From assembly GCA_934217675.1 (NCBI GenBank), contig CAKQCV010000036.1, positions 1-26,184 on the forward strand: a stretch of DNA of 26,184 bases, read 5' to 3'. This DNA is from an uncultured Prevotella sp. (lineage in GTDB: Bacteria > Bacteroidota > Bacteroidia > Bacteroidales > Bacteroidaceae). The notes under the pieces are model-generated. The model saw only the letters and a program-made list of their open reading frames with translations. It did no database searches and was not told the DNA's origin. A program made the position numbers and the translations under genes. This document shows positions 7,561-15,217 of the stretch, one piece after another. The first letter of the stretch is position 1. Each line of letters begins with the position of its first letter.

Positions 7561-8622
7561 TTACTTTCCAAACTCCTTAATTCTCTGTTCCTCTTTCAAA
7601 GAGCAGACAAGCAGTTGTCCATGCTTCTCTGCCACGATATAGCCATCCAAGCCTTGCACTACCACCTTGTTTTCATCGGCAGCATGAACCACGCAGTTTT
7701 TGCATTCATAGAGTCGGATGTCCTTACCTACCTTGGCATTGCCATCCTCATCTTGTGGAAGCAAGATACGGATACTGCCCCAACTACCCAAGTCGCTCCA
7801 ACCGAACTCGGCTGGCAAGGTATAGATTTCCTTCGACTTCTCCATCACCGCATAGTCAATGCTGATCTTCTCGCAAGTTGGAAAGAGTTTGCCTACCAAT
7901 TCTTTCTCCTTGTCGGTATAGAAAGAAGATGCCATTTCGTCCATGATGTGGGCAAGCTTTGGTTGGAAATTGCGAATAGCCTTGTTGATGGTATTGATGT
8001 TCCATACGAAGATGCCAGCATTCCAATAGTAGTTGCCTACGGCAAGATATTGCTCGGCTGTCTCCAAGTTCGGCTTCTCCTTGAACGCCTCCACCTTGTA
8101 GATTTCCTTCACCGATGTTGGTTCGGCAGCGGCAATATAACCATAACCTGTCTCTGGACAACTTGGCTTGATACCGATGGTTACGATTGCCTCCTTGTCG
8201 GCAGTATAGCTCAATGCCTTGCTGAGCACTCGCTGATACTCCGTGGTGTTGATGACCAGGGCATCGGATGGTGTCACCACGATGTTTGCCCTCGGATGCT
8301 TCTGCTGTATCTTCCAACAAGCATAGGCGATGCAAGGTGCCGTGTTGCGAGCTTCTGGCTCTGCAAGGATGTTATCTACTGGCATCTCAGGGATTTGCTC
8401 CTTGACAATGCTGATATATTTCTCGTTGGTCACCACCCACATGTTCTCCACATGACAGACTGGTTTCAATCTATCCACCGTGAGTTGGATGAGTGACTGC
8501 CCCACTCCCATCACATCAATGAACTGCTTTGGGTAATCGGGGGTTGACATAGGCCAGAAGCGACTACCTATGCCGCCTGCCATAATGATTATCTGTGTAT
8601 CGTTGAACATAATTTTAATCAA
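7561..8622 (-). CDS. manC: Mannose-1-phosphate guanylyltransferase
   Basis: Makes GDP-mannose from mannose-1-phosphate and GTP, supplying mannose (or, after other enzymes, fucose-type sugars) to the glycosyltransferases around it. The 353-residue protein has only the nucleotidyltransferase domain, without the C-terminal isomerase domain of longer ManC forms. Diagnostic motifs are IIMAGGIGSRFWPMS (12-26), PKQF (31-34), NTAPCIAYA, VTPSDALV, TGYGYIAA, FKEKP, YYWNAGIFVWN and SIDYAVMEKS then WSDLGSWGS. The start at 8622 makes an ATGA overlap with the preceding GT2 stop; an ATG at 8610 is the alternative. Its base composition is much richer in G+C than the adjacent glycosyltransferases (30 of 60 in 7801-7860), more like a native housekeeping gene. 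Confidence 0.95.
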   Translation of the reverse strand: MIKIMFNDTQIIIMAGGIGSRFWPMSTPDYPKQFIDVMGVGQSLIQLTVDRLKPVCHVENMWVVTNEKYISIVKEQIPEMPVDNILAEPEARNTAPCIAYACWKIQQKHPRANIVVTPSDALVINTTEYQRVLSKALSYTADKEAIVTIGIKPSCPETGYGYIAAAEPTSVKEIYKVEAFKEKPNLETAEQYLAVGNYYWNAGIFVWNINTINKAIRNFQPKLAHIMDEMASSFYTDKEKELVGKLFPTCEKISIDYAVMEKSKEIYTLPAEFGWSDLGSWGSIRILLPQDEDGNAKVGKDIRLYECKNCVVHAADENKVVVQGLDGYIVAEKHGQLLVCSLKEEQRIKEFGK

Positions 8623-9440
8623 ATAATCTCTCTTTTATCATTAAATTGCTTTATTTTTAGAGTTGAATATTTCTGCAACCAACTTCTTAAGAACCCAAAA
8701 GGCTGTTGGTACATGATGAAATACTTCAAACGCTCTATAATATATCTTTTTCGGCAAATGTCATAATGTTTCCATACAGACAAAAATTCAAGTTCTATCT
8801 TCTGTCTATTTTTTGCAGTTGTTGAAGCTCCTCCATAAGCAGCAAACTCACTTACCAGCAAATCTCTATGTTCAAAAGCATTGGAACCATATTTGACATA
8901 ATACCACAAACTGGTATTATAATCTGAAACAATTCTATACTTTTCGTCAAAGAAAGGATCTCGTTTCTCTTCAATATTGTAAAAAACAGATTGATGACAA
9001 AAAGGTTGACACCTTAATATAGTTGGAAAAACTGGAACAGCTTTTAATGAACGTTTAGAACCATCTTCATAGGTAAAGGTTGTATTTCCATAATATACTT
9101 TTGTTTCAGTTTGAGGATGATTCAAAGCAAACATTTCTGAAAGTACAGAATTGGAAACAAACTTATCTCCTGCATTCATAAAGATGCACCATTTTCCTGT
9201 AGCCATTCCAACACCTTTATTCATTGCATTATAAATACCTTTATCGGGTTCTGAAATGAATTTTGCAATACCATCCTTATATTTGCTTATAACCGACAAT
9301 GTTCCATCAGTAGAAGCCCCATCAACTACAAGATACTCAACATTTGGATAAGTTTGAGACAATACGCTTTTTATTGTAGCCTCTATTTCATTTACACAAT
9401 TCCAACAAACAGTTATGACAGAAATTTTATCAGTTTCCAT
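8619..9440 (-). CDS. Glycosyltransferase family 2
   Basis: A GT-A enzyme of about 273 residues. The start METDKISVITVCWNC at 9440 is chosen because GT2 proteins begin near the first strand; ATGs at 9446 and 9461 are possible and would lengthen it by 2 or 7 residues. Motifs: LVVDGASTDGT (nucleotide binding), EPDKGIYNAMNKGVGMATGK (typical of the WcaA/WbbD-like subgroup), FMNAGD in the place of the DXD motif, and FCHQSVFYN. No membrane segments. It overlaps the upstream gene by 11 bases and ManC by 4. Role: sugar transfer to the growing lipid-linked repeat unit; sugar unknown. Confidence 0.9.
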   Translation of the reverse strand: METDKISVITVCWNCVNEIEATIKSVLSQTYPNVEYLVVDGASTDGTLSVISKYKDGIAKFISEPDKGIYNAMNKGVGMATGKWCIFMNAGDKFVSNSVLSEMFALNHPQTETKVYYGNTTFTYEDGSKRSLKAVPVFPTILRCQPFCHQSVFYNIEEKRDPFFDEKYRIVSDYNTSLWYYVKYGSNAFEHRDLLVSEFAAYGGASTTAKNRQKIELEFLSVWKHYDICRKRYIIERLKYFIMYQQPFGFLRSWLQKYSTLKIKQFNDKREII

Positions 9441-10470
9441 TACCATTTTTTTTAAGCACATTGTAAATAATTTGCATGATATTGTTTGAATAATCTATCA
9501 TTTGCCCCCCCATATTGTATTTGGTAATATTCTTTTTGCAGGCAAGATACTTCTGTTCATCCTTGATTGCATTCATACATTGGATTAACGAAGCAACATC
9601 TTCCGCTTTATAAACCAAGCCAAGCCCTTCCTTCTCTATGACATCACAACAATATGAATTATCAGAGCAAATAATTGGCATTTTAAGCCCCAAGGCATCC
9701 ATTATAACAGTCGCACCTAATGGTCCTAAGACTTGGTTTGATTTTGGTAATGCCAATATCATAACTTTTGCAGACTTCATGAGATTTACATATTCTGTGT
9801 CTGGTATAAAATTCTCTTTGTAGAAGAATGTATTAATACCTTCATTAATATTATACTTTTGCTGTTCTCTAATTCTTTTACGATCAAAAAACAATCCTTT
9901 AGACCCTGTGGCTATTAAAGCCTCAATGACTGTTTTATGATCTCTATTTGTTCTTCCACAATCAACAAAATCAAATTTAATTTCTTGCTTGTTCTCTATT
10001 TGATAATAAGCTATATCAGGATGCCATTCATTAACAAACATCTTTGCTGACTTTTCAGGAAAAACTTTCTTTGCGATGTCCAAAAATGCTTGTGAAAAGA
10101 ATATGTACGCATCAGAAGAAGAATATTTTAATTGCTTATCAAAAGGAGGATGGTGAAGTATTGACACCAACTTAAATGTACGGAAACAATCAGGTATCAG
10201 ACCAAGATATTTACTTACAACATTCAGTACATCATACACCACATCATATTGACTTGCTAAAAAATAGTATTTGAATAAACGTTTGATCGAGAAAGACTTA
10301 ATACAAATAAAATCTACAATACCGTCTTTTAAATATCCATGCCATTGACCATTTTCATCTTCAACCAAACCATCCAATACTTCTTTAATACCAAAAAGAT
10401 GATTAGAAGGCATCAAACCTGTTGCAACAAGTTTCCATGGTTCATAATTACTTACAAACAAAATTTTCAT
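9430..10470 (-). CDS. GT4/GT1-like glycosyltransferase
   Basis: A 346-residue GT-B-type protein starting MKILFVSNYEPWKLVATGLM. Segments: SQYDVVYDVLNVVSKYLGLI, VSILHHPPFD, FVDCGRTNRDHKTVIEAL (C-terminal donor domain opening), then NLMKSAKVMILALPKSNQVL and LGATVIMDALGLKMPIICSD, which corresponds to the donor-binding loop. The text after it (ICSDNSYCCDVIEKEGLGLV) is the usual closing pattern. Its ATG overlaps the upstream stop in ATGA at 10467-10470. Met320-Gly321-Gly322 near the C-terminus is encoded across a G7 run. The substrate is unknown. Confidence 0.8.
   Translation of the reverse strand: MKILFVSNYEPWKLVATGLMPSNHLFGIKEVLDGLVEDENGQWHGYLKDGIVDFICIKSFSIKRLFKYYFLASQYDVVYDVLNVVSKYLGLIPDCFRTFKLVSILHHPPFDKQLKYSSSDAYIFFSQAFLDIAKKVFPEKSAKMFVNEWHPDIAYYQIENKQEIKFDFVDCGRTNRDHKTVIEALIATGSKGLFFDRKRIREQQKYNINEGINTFFYKENFIPDTEYVNLMKSAKVMILALPKSNQVLGPLGATVIMDALGLKMPIICSDNSYCCDVIEKEGLGLVYKAEDVASLIQCMNAIKDEQKYLACKKNITKYNMGGQMIDYSNNIMQIIYNVLKKNGNGN
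9505..9511 (-). repeat. G7 tract within glycosyltransferase codons 320-322
   Basis: Seven G on the coding strand (ATG GGG GGG). It lies about 25 codons before the end, so a slip would change only the C-terminus and the overlap with the next gene. The plus-strand string CCCCCCCATATT is shared with the tract at 5074. Confidence 0.9.
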
Positions 10471-11750
10471 AAGATATTTTCTTTAAAATCATTCAATATG
10501 TTATAATAAGACTCTATTAATTGTTTACCAATTCGTTCAGGATTATGTCTTTCTAAAGCTTTTTTTCTCGCTGACTCCCCAAATTGCCTTGCTAAATCAA
10601 AATGATTGAAGAGATATACAACTGCCCCTGCGTAAACATATGGGTCACCATCTTGCACCAAGAGGCCATCTTTCTTAGTTGTTAGTAAAGAAGCTGTACC
10701 ACCAGCAAAGCTGGCTACGACAGGCATACCTATAAGCATAGCCTCACAAACACTATTAGGACTATTTTCTATATGACTTACATGTACATATACATCAGAC
10801 TCTACCAACAATTCAGATAAATATTCCGCATCAACACGCCCTAACAAATTGATGCATACATCTTCAGACTTTATATTCGTATATCGCTCTGCTATATTCA
10901 CCCACTTGCTTCCAACATCATATCCTGCAATGCTCCATTCAAAATCGATATTAGAATACCTTTTCAGCAGTTGAGCAGTCTTTAAGACGGTTTCATATCC
11001 CTTATAGATACCCCCAGAAATGGTACTGACAATTTTTAGTCTTCTGTTAGAAAAAGTCTTTTTGCTCCATTTCTTTCCATAAAATGGTGAACGAAGAATT
11101 TCATCCACCACATAATAATTCCGATTGTTATTCAATAAACCAGTTATATATTCATCCCATGCGGTTCTACCAAACACATAGTTTGCATAATTCAAAAAAT
11201 GACATTCTCTTTTGCCACGGTCTACAAAATTTTTGTATTCGTTTCTATACGACACAAGCTTCAGCTTATCTTTCAAACTTTCAAATCCATAAACATCTTT
11301 ATTCGGCAATCCCGAAAAATATTTTTCGGAATATGGAGTCAACAGTCCCTGAATTGAAAACACTATTGGAATATCTTTTATATAATCTTGAATCAATCCG
11401 AATCGTTCTTCTGTACCATGAATATGAATTATATCAGGATGTACTCGTTCTACAACAGCAAGCATCTGAGGAAGAAGTTTTCTGTCAATACTTGAAATTG
11501 ACTTTCGTCTATCTAAGATTCTCAATAATGGATTTTTACTTTTAGGATAGAATATAGGATGATATGTCACACCCTCATAATTAAACGATTCCTTTTCTGT
11601 CTCAGAAAAATAAGCAACATGCAACTCTATATCTTTACATTTCTTTATTTCATCCTCAAGAGAAATCATCCAACCCTGTATCACTCTTTTTGAACCGCTA
11701 CGGCGCATGCTTCCACAAGGAGATAATGAAAACCATAAAATTTTTTTCAT
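10467..11750 (-). CDS. Glycosyltransferase family 4
   Basis: A 427-residue GT-B glycosyltransferase. N-terminus MKKILWFSLSPCGSMRRSGS; HPDIIHIHGTEERFGLIQDY and IVFSIQGLLTPY form the acceptor-side core; ISGGIYKGYETVLKTAQLL opens the donor domain; VESDVYVHVSHIENSPNSVC then EAMLIGMPVVASFAGG is a well-kept GT4 donor-site motif with its Glu. GLLVQDGDPYVYAGAVV is the usual last element. It sits 8 bases after the Wzy gene and overlaps the next glycosyltransferase by 4 bases. It encodes a perfect 18-base palindrome at 11312-11329. Donor sugar unknown. Confidence 0.92.
   Translation of the reverse strand: MKKILWFSLSPCGSMRRSGSKRVIQGWMISLEDEIKKCKDIELHVAYFSETEKESFNYEGVTYHPIFYPKSKNPLLRILDRRKSISSIDRKLLPQMLAVVERVHPDIIHIHGTEERFGLIQDYIKDIPIVFSIQGLLTPYSEKYFSGLPNKDVYGFESLKDKLKLVSYRNEYKNFVDRGKRECHFLNYANYVFGRTAWDEYITGLLNNNRNYYVVDEILRSPFYGKKWSKKTFSNRRLKIVSTISGGIYKGYETVLKTAQLLKRYSNIDFEWSIAGYDVGSKWVNIAERYTNIKSEDVCINLLGRVDAEYLSELLVESDVYVHVSHIENSPNSVCEAMLIGMPVVASFAGGTASLLTTKKDGLLVQDGDPYVYAGAVVYLFNHFDLARQFGESARKKALERHNPERIGKQLIESYYNILNDFKENIL
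11312..11329. repeat. Perfect 18-base palindrome inside GT4 gene
   Basis: CCGAAAAATATTTTTCGG, two 9-base arms with no spacer, in codons for the SEKYFSG segment. It may be chance in AT-rich DNA. Confidence 0.6.
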
Positions 11751-11758
11751 AACAATGA

Positions 11759-13054
11759 CTAATTAAAATATAACATTAAAATTTGACTATCTGTCATTTC
11801 CCTTATTTTTTTATTGTTGCATATCCATACACCCAGCCAAAGAACGAAGTGGAAGAAATTGAAAGCTGGCCAGCCATACGGATACAAACTAATAAATTGC
11901 ATTAGGCATATAATAGCAAAAGATTTACAAAATAGATTGTTAGATCTAAAATAGCCATTATAAAAAGATAGCAACAAACATGACACATAAGGTATCAGAT
12001 AAATTATTCCTCCACGAAGAATTAAAGCCAAAAATCCAGTTTCTATAGAAGAACGATAAAAACCTGTCAATGCCTCAAAATATTGTCCAAACCAACCTCG
12101 ACCAAAAATCCAGTCTGTCTGCGACTTCATGTCAGCATAGAAACTTTCCTCCACACCGCTTCGGGAATCCTCATTGCCACGCTCCATCAAAGTCGAGAAA
12201 AAAGAGTCAGACATATTGGTGAATAAGACAAATACCAACCCGACAACCATTGCTGCCAAAAGAATCATCTTGAACTTTGACGTTTTTTTGTCGTTCAACG
12301 AATACATACCCCATGCCATAACAAGATAAAGGATAGATATGACCAAACCGCCACGACGTGCAAGGAATGACTGAATGAGGATACTACCCACATACGCTAT
12401 CAAAAAACAGTTCCAGTTTTTCGAGGGTAAATATTTCTTAAAATAAACCATGATAACTACTGGTGCCAAAGCTGCGATACCAATGGTGCTATTAGTGATG
12501 AAATCACCATATGTTCCCTTGTCACCCCATTCGGCACCAACAACTTCTTCCATAGACCAAGAATAGTGTGTCATACTCCAAAATGCAAATGGATAGTAAC
12601 ATAAATACAAAATACACATGAGCCACATTACTCGCCAGAGATAACGATAGTCAAACTGATAGTTTCTTGGAAACGCCAAGATGACGAATGGCAACAAGTT
12701 GGGTAAGAACATCGCTGAACCAAAGTATGCCAGTAACCACGTTGTAAGACCATGATATTCCGAAAAGGTGCTCCTGACATCGGCAAAGAAGAACATGTGG
12801 AACGTCAAACACAGGCTCCACAGGATAAGGACGGCATAAAATACGCTTGTCAACCCTTTCAAATTGAATCCACTTATATTCTTGCCTATTACTACAATAA
12901 AAGTCAAAGCACTTGCAATCTGAATATAATTGCACATGGCTGAAGGTAGATAATATTTCAATACTCCAACTAAGGAGTATAATAGTATTGACAACATCAT
13001 CCAATGCTCACGGCGACGTGGCTTCAGGGATTTTATTAAAGCTGTGATATACAT
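11759..13054 (-). CDS. wzy: O-antigen/polysaccharide polymerase, Wzy type
   Basis: A 431-residue inner-membrane protein with about 10-11 hydrophobic segments, starting MYITALIKSLKPRRREHWMM. Such proteins join lipid-linked repeat units in the periplasm. Sequence is poorly conserved in this family, so the call rests on topology, length (400-450 is typical), a large periplasmic-type loop (residues about 270-315, with ERGNEDSRSGVEESF and WIFGRGWFGQYFEA), and position beside the flippase and glycosyltransferases. The GRGWFG segment resembles the loop of O-antigen ligase/polymerase proteins. It starts 2 bases after the pyruvyltransferase stop. It is the only polymerase candidate seen; a ligase is an alternative. 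Confidence 0.8.
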   Translation of the reverse strand: MYITALIKSLKPRRREHWMMLSILLYSLVGVLKYYLPSAMCNYIQIASALTFIVVIGKNISGFNLKGLTSVFYAVLILWSLCLTFHMFFFADVRSTFSEYHGLTTWLLAYFGSAMFLPNLLPFVILAFPRNYQFDYRYLWRVMWLMCILYLCYYPFAFWSMTHYSWSMEEVVGAEWGDKGTYGDFITNSTIGIAALAPVVIMVYFKKYLPSKNWNCFLIAYVGSILIQSFLARRGGLVISILYLVMAWGMYSLNDKKTSKFKMILLAAMVVGLVFVLFTNMSDSFFSTLMERGNEDSRSGVEESFYADMKSQTDWIFGRGWFGQYFEALTGFYRSSIETGFLALILRGGIIYLIPYVSCLLLSFYNGYFRSNNLFCKSFAIICLMQFISLYPYGWPAFNFFHFVLWLGVWICNNKKIREMTDSQILMLYFN

Positions 13055-13056
13055 GA

Positions 13057-14109
13057 TTAAAGTCTATTTGCCAATTTGTCCCAATAGTTTTCCTTGAAAT
13101 AAGGTGGATTTTTCCTCAACTCCTTCTGTGCCAAAATATCCTGCGCCTTTACATAAGCGTCATCCAAATCTTTAGCAAACTGAACGTTGTCCCCATACAC
13201 ATCTTTCGGGAACCATTTCACACCGCTACTCAATTTGTGGTCGGCAGAACCGATGACTACAACGGGCGTATTGGCTATGGCAGAGAAAATAGTGCCATGA
13301 TAGCGGTCGGTGATGACAACCTGATAAGTAGAAAACTTCTCAATCATGTCATTGATGAGTTTATCTCTGTTGCGTTTCATCATCTTGGAGGATATCTTCA
13401 AAGTAGTGTCCACCTTCTCCATTCTCACATTCCCGAAACGTTTCATCAGCGCATTTATTTCTGACGGCTTATAGAAAGCCTCGATGTCATCACGCATACA
13501 GAAAAGAACACCGTCACGAGCATTGTCATAGGTCCTTGTACCTATCAAACTTGTCACAATATCAGGATAGAGCAACAGTTTGGTTGAGCCAAACATCTCC
13601 TTTGCCTTCTGGTAAGACACCTCGTCGCGACAAAGTAATGTCAAGTTTTTCTTGTTGCCAAAAGAGCGGGAAGCCATCTGTATAACCACAGGCGTGTAAA
13701 AATTAACCGTCTGCGGTAAAATAATAAACTTGTTGTTCCAATGCTGGAGCAGAAAATCGTAAGAGAACCAACCTCCGTGATGATCAACGAAGAAATAGCC
13801 ACTATGCCCGACAAAGATGTCATTCTTCCGTATTATCAGTTTCAGAACGATATACTGAAACAGCTTTGTATTGAAAACCAACGCCTTGGGATTTCCATTG
13901 TCCAAAGGCGAATAAAGATGGTCCATCTCCACCAAAAGATAGCCGGGGAAATTTTCTTTAATCCATTTTTCCGTACACATCAACTGGGCTTGGTCACCCA
14001 GGTTCGGATGTGTAGGAATGCTAAACAAGAATATCTTTTTCTTGAAGGTGAAGAAACCTCGAAAGAAAATCACCAGCAACTGAAATAGTTTTATAATTTC
14101 ATGTTTCAT
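13057..14109 (-). CDS. Polysaccharide pyruvyltransferase family protein
   Basis: A 350-residue protein of the PF04230 family (CsaB/WcaK/ExoV-like), which adds a pyruvate ketal from phosphoenolpyruvate to a sugar. The N-terminal motif IPTHPNLGDQAQL (31-43) holds the NLGDQA signature. FVGHSGYFFVDHHGGWFSYD, IILPQTVNFYTP and LLCRDEVSYQKAKEMFG are the next conserved blocks. VVITDRYHGTIFSAIANTPV then VVIGSADHK is the C-terminal donor block with the conserved D-R-x-H. A hydrophobic stretch at residues 8-20 may anchor it at the membrane. Its ATG overlaps the upstream acyltransferase stop by 4 bases, and the FrhB-like gene is one gene further up, a frequent pairing in such loci. Confidence 0.88.
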   Translation of the reverse strand: MKHEIIKLFQLLVIFFRGFFTFKKKIFLFSIPTHPNLGDQAQLMCTEKWIKENFPGYLLVEMDHLYSPLDNGNPKALVFNTKLFQYIVLKLIIRKNDIFVGHSGYFFVDHHGGWFSYDFLLQHWNNKFIILPQTVNFYTPVVIQMASRSFGNKKNLTLLCRDEVSYQKAKEMFGSTKLLLYPDIVTSLIGTRTYDNARDGVLFCMRDDIEAFYKPSEINALMKRFGNVRMEKVDTTLKISSKMMKRNRDKLINDMIEKFSTYQVVITDRYHGTIFSAIANTPVVVIGSADHKLSSGVKWFPKDVYGDNVQFAKDLDDAYVKAQDILAQKELRKNPPYFKENYWDKLANRL

Positions 14110-15203
14110 ATTTTACGTAATATTTTTGAAAATAAATAAGATAACAACACAATGACAGCAAGTGGCAATAACAATGTCTTATATCCTATATACCACCATT
14201 CTATGGTTAGCACCTTTATGTGTATCAAGTAAACCATATAGGATATGCCTGACAACATGGTTATAAAGTTCCCTTTTCTCAATGAGAAACTAAGGAAGAG
14301 CCTATTGCTCAACCATAAAGAAACGAGTGCCACATTGGCAAAGAAAAGATAGATGAAATCACCAGAGTGTGTAATACGCAGCCATATATAAACCAACACA
14401 TTTAACGCAATGGCTGCCAGAACACTGCACTTGAACGAACATCTGACTATCGATTTACCATACAATGAAAGCCAAAGGCCAAGAACCAGTGCCCATAGGT
14501 TTCTGTAATAGTGTGCAGGGAAGCCCATGCTGTATGTCACAACTGCAAATAATACTAAAAGAGTGGAATAGAGAAGAGTTAGACTACATTTTGCATCTTC
14601 TATTTTACCCCCCCCGAATCGTTTTAAGCATATCGTCTTGGACAGTCCGAAAGCCAAGTAAGAGTACAGGGTGACACCCACAAACCACATTGCTCCGTCA
14701 AACGTTTTCAGTCCAACCATATAGCTCACTCCATCCGGAACTGTAAGCCGATGCTGCCCAATCTCCACGAAAGCCTGACTTACTCTGTTTTGCAAAAGCT
14801 CATCAGATGAAGCGTATGCCCCGATAAACCAATAGGCTATCATAGCGATAACGGTAATCAAGAGATAGGGCTTTACCAGTTTTCCACAACGCTTGAACAG
14901 ATATTGTTTTAAGTCGGTAGGTTTCCGCTTCTCTGACTCGGCTATGCCGTAGGAAGACAGCAACAAGAATACGACCAATGCGAATGTGCCTCCTCCCATC
15001 GCCACGATTCGCCTTATGATTCTGCCATCTGTGCGGAGGGCATAATGGTGGCAGACTATCAAGATGCAACAAAACGCCTTCAGCAGGGTGCTGGTTTGGG
15101 GATTTATCAGATTTGAATTATATACTTTATTCCTCTCATCGCTTTTAACCAAAGAAAACCAAAAGAAGAAAATGAAGATTACCGATACTATAAGATATTC
15201 CAT
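14106..15203 (-). CDS. Acyltransferase 3 family membrane protein
   Basis: A 365-residue integral membrane O-acyltransferase (OafA/NodX/WecH group), about 10 membrane segments. The N-terminal block LLKAFCCILIVCHHYALRTD holds His52-His53, the family's likely catalytic histidine, and FALVVFLLLSSYGIAESEKR is the next conserved part. GAMWFVGVTLYSYLAFGLSK and the closing MLSGISYMVYLIHIKVLTIE are typical. Role: acylation, often acetylation, of the polysaccharide. It begins 14 bases after the FrhB-like stop and overlaps the pyruvyltransferase start. Gly197-Gly198-Gly199 is encoded over a run of eight G, the longest such run in the window, in a cytoplasmic or periplasmic loop; slippage there would remove the last 165 residues. 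It is not a close copy of the truncated gene at 2484-2996. Confidence 0.88.
   Translation of the reverse strand: MEYLIVSVIFIFFFWFSLVKSDERNKVYNSNLINPQTSTLLKAFCCILIVCHHYALRTDGRIIRRIVAMGGGTFALVVFLLLSSYGIAESEKRKPTDLKQYLFKRCGKLVKPYLLITVIAMIAYWFIGAYASSDELLQNRVSQAFVEIGQHRLTVPDGVSYMVGLKTFDGAMWFVGVTLYSYLAFGLSKTICLKRFGGGKIEDAKCSLTLLYSTLLVLFAVVTYSMGFPAHYYRNLWALVLGLWLSLYGKSIVRCSFKCSVLAAIALNVLVYIWLRITHSGDFIYLFFANVALVSLWLSNRLFLSFSLRKGNFITMLSGISYMVYLIHIKVLTIEWWYIGYKTLLLPLAVIVLLSYLFSKILRKI
14608..14615 (-). repeat. G8 tract within acyltransferase codons 197-199
   Basis: Eight G on the coding strand (GGG GGG GGT). It is the longest homopolymer of G or C in the window and the best slippage candidate. The frame is intact here. 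Confidence 0.92.
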
Positions 15204-15217
15204 TTATGATTTGTTGG

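Noticed and set aside
7615..8496. Long open frame on the plus strand (293 codons)
   Set aside because: It lies wholly antisense to manC, whose protein motifs are unmistakable; the plus-strand translation shows no domain.
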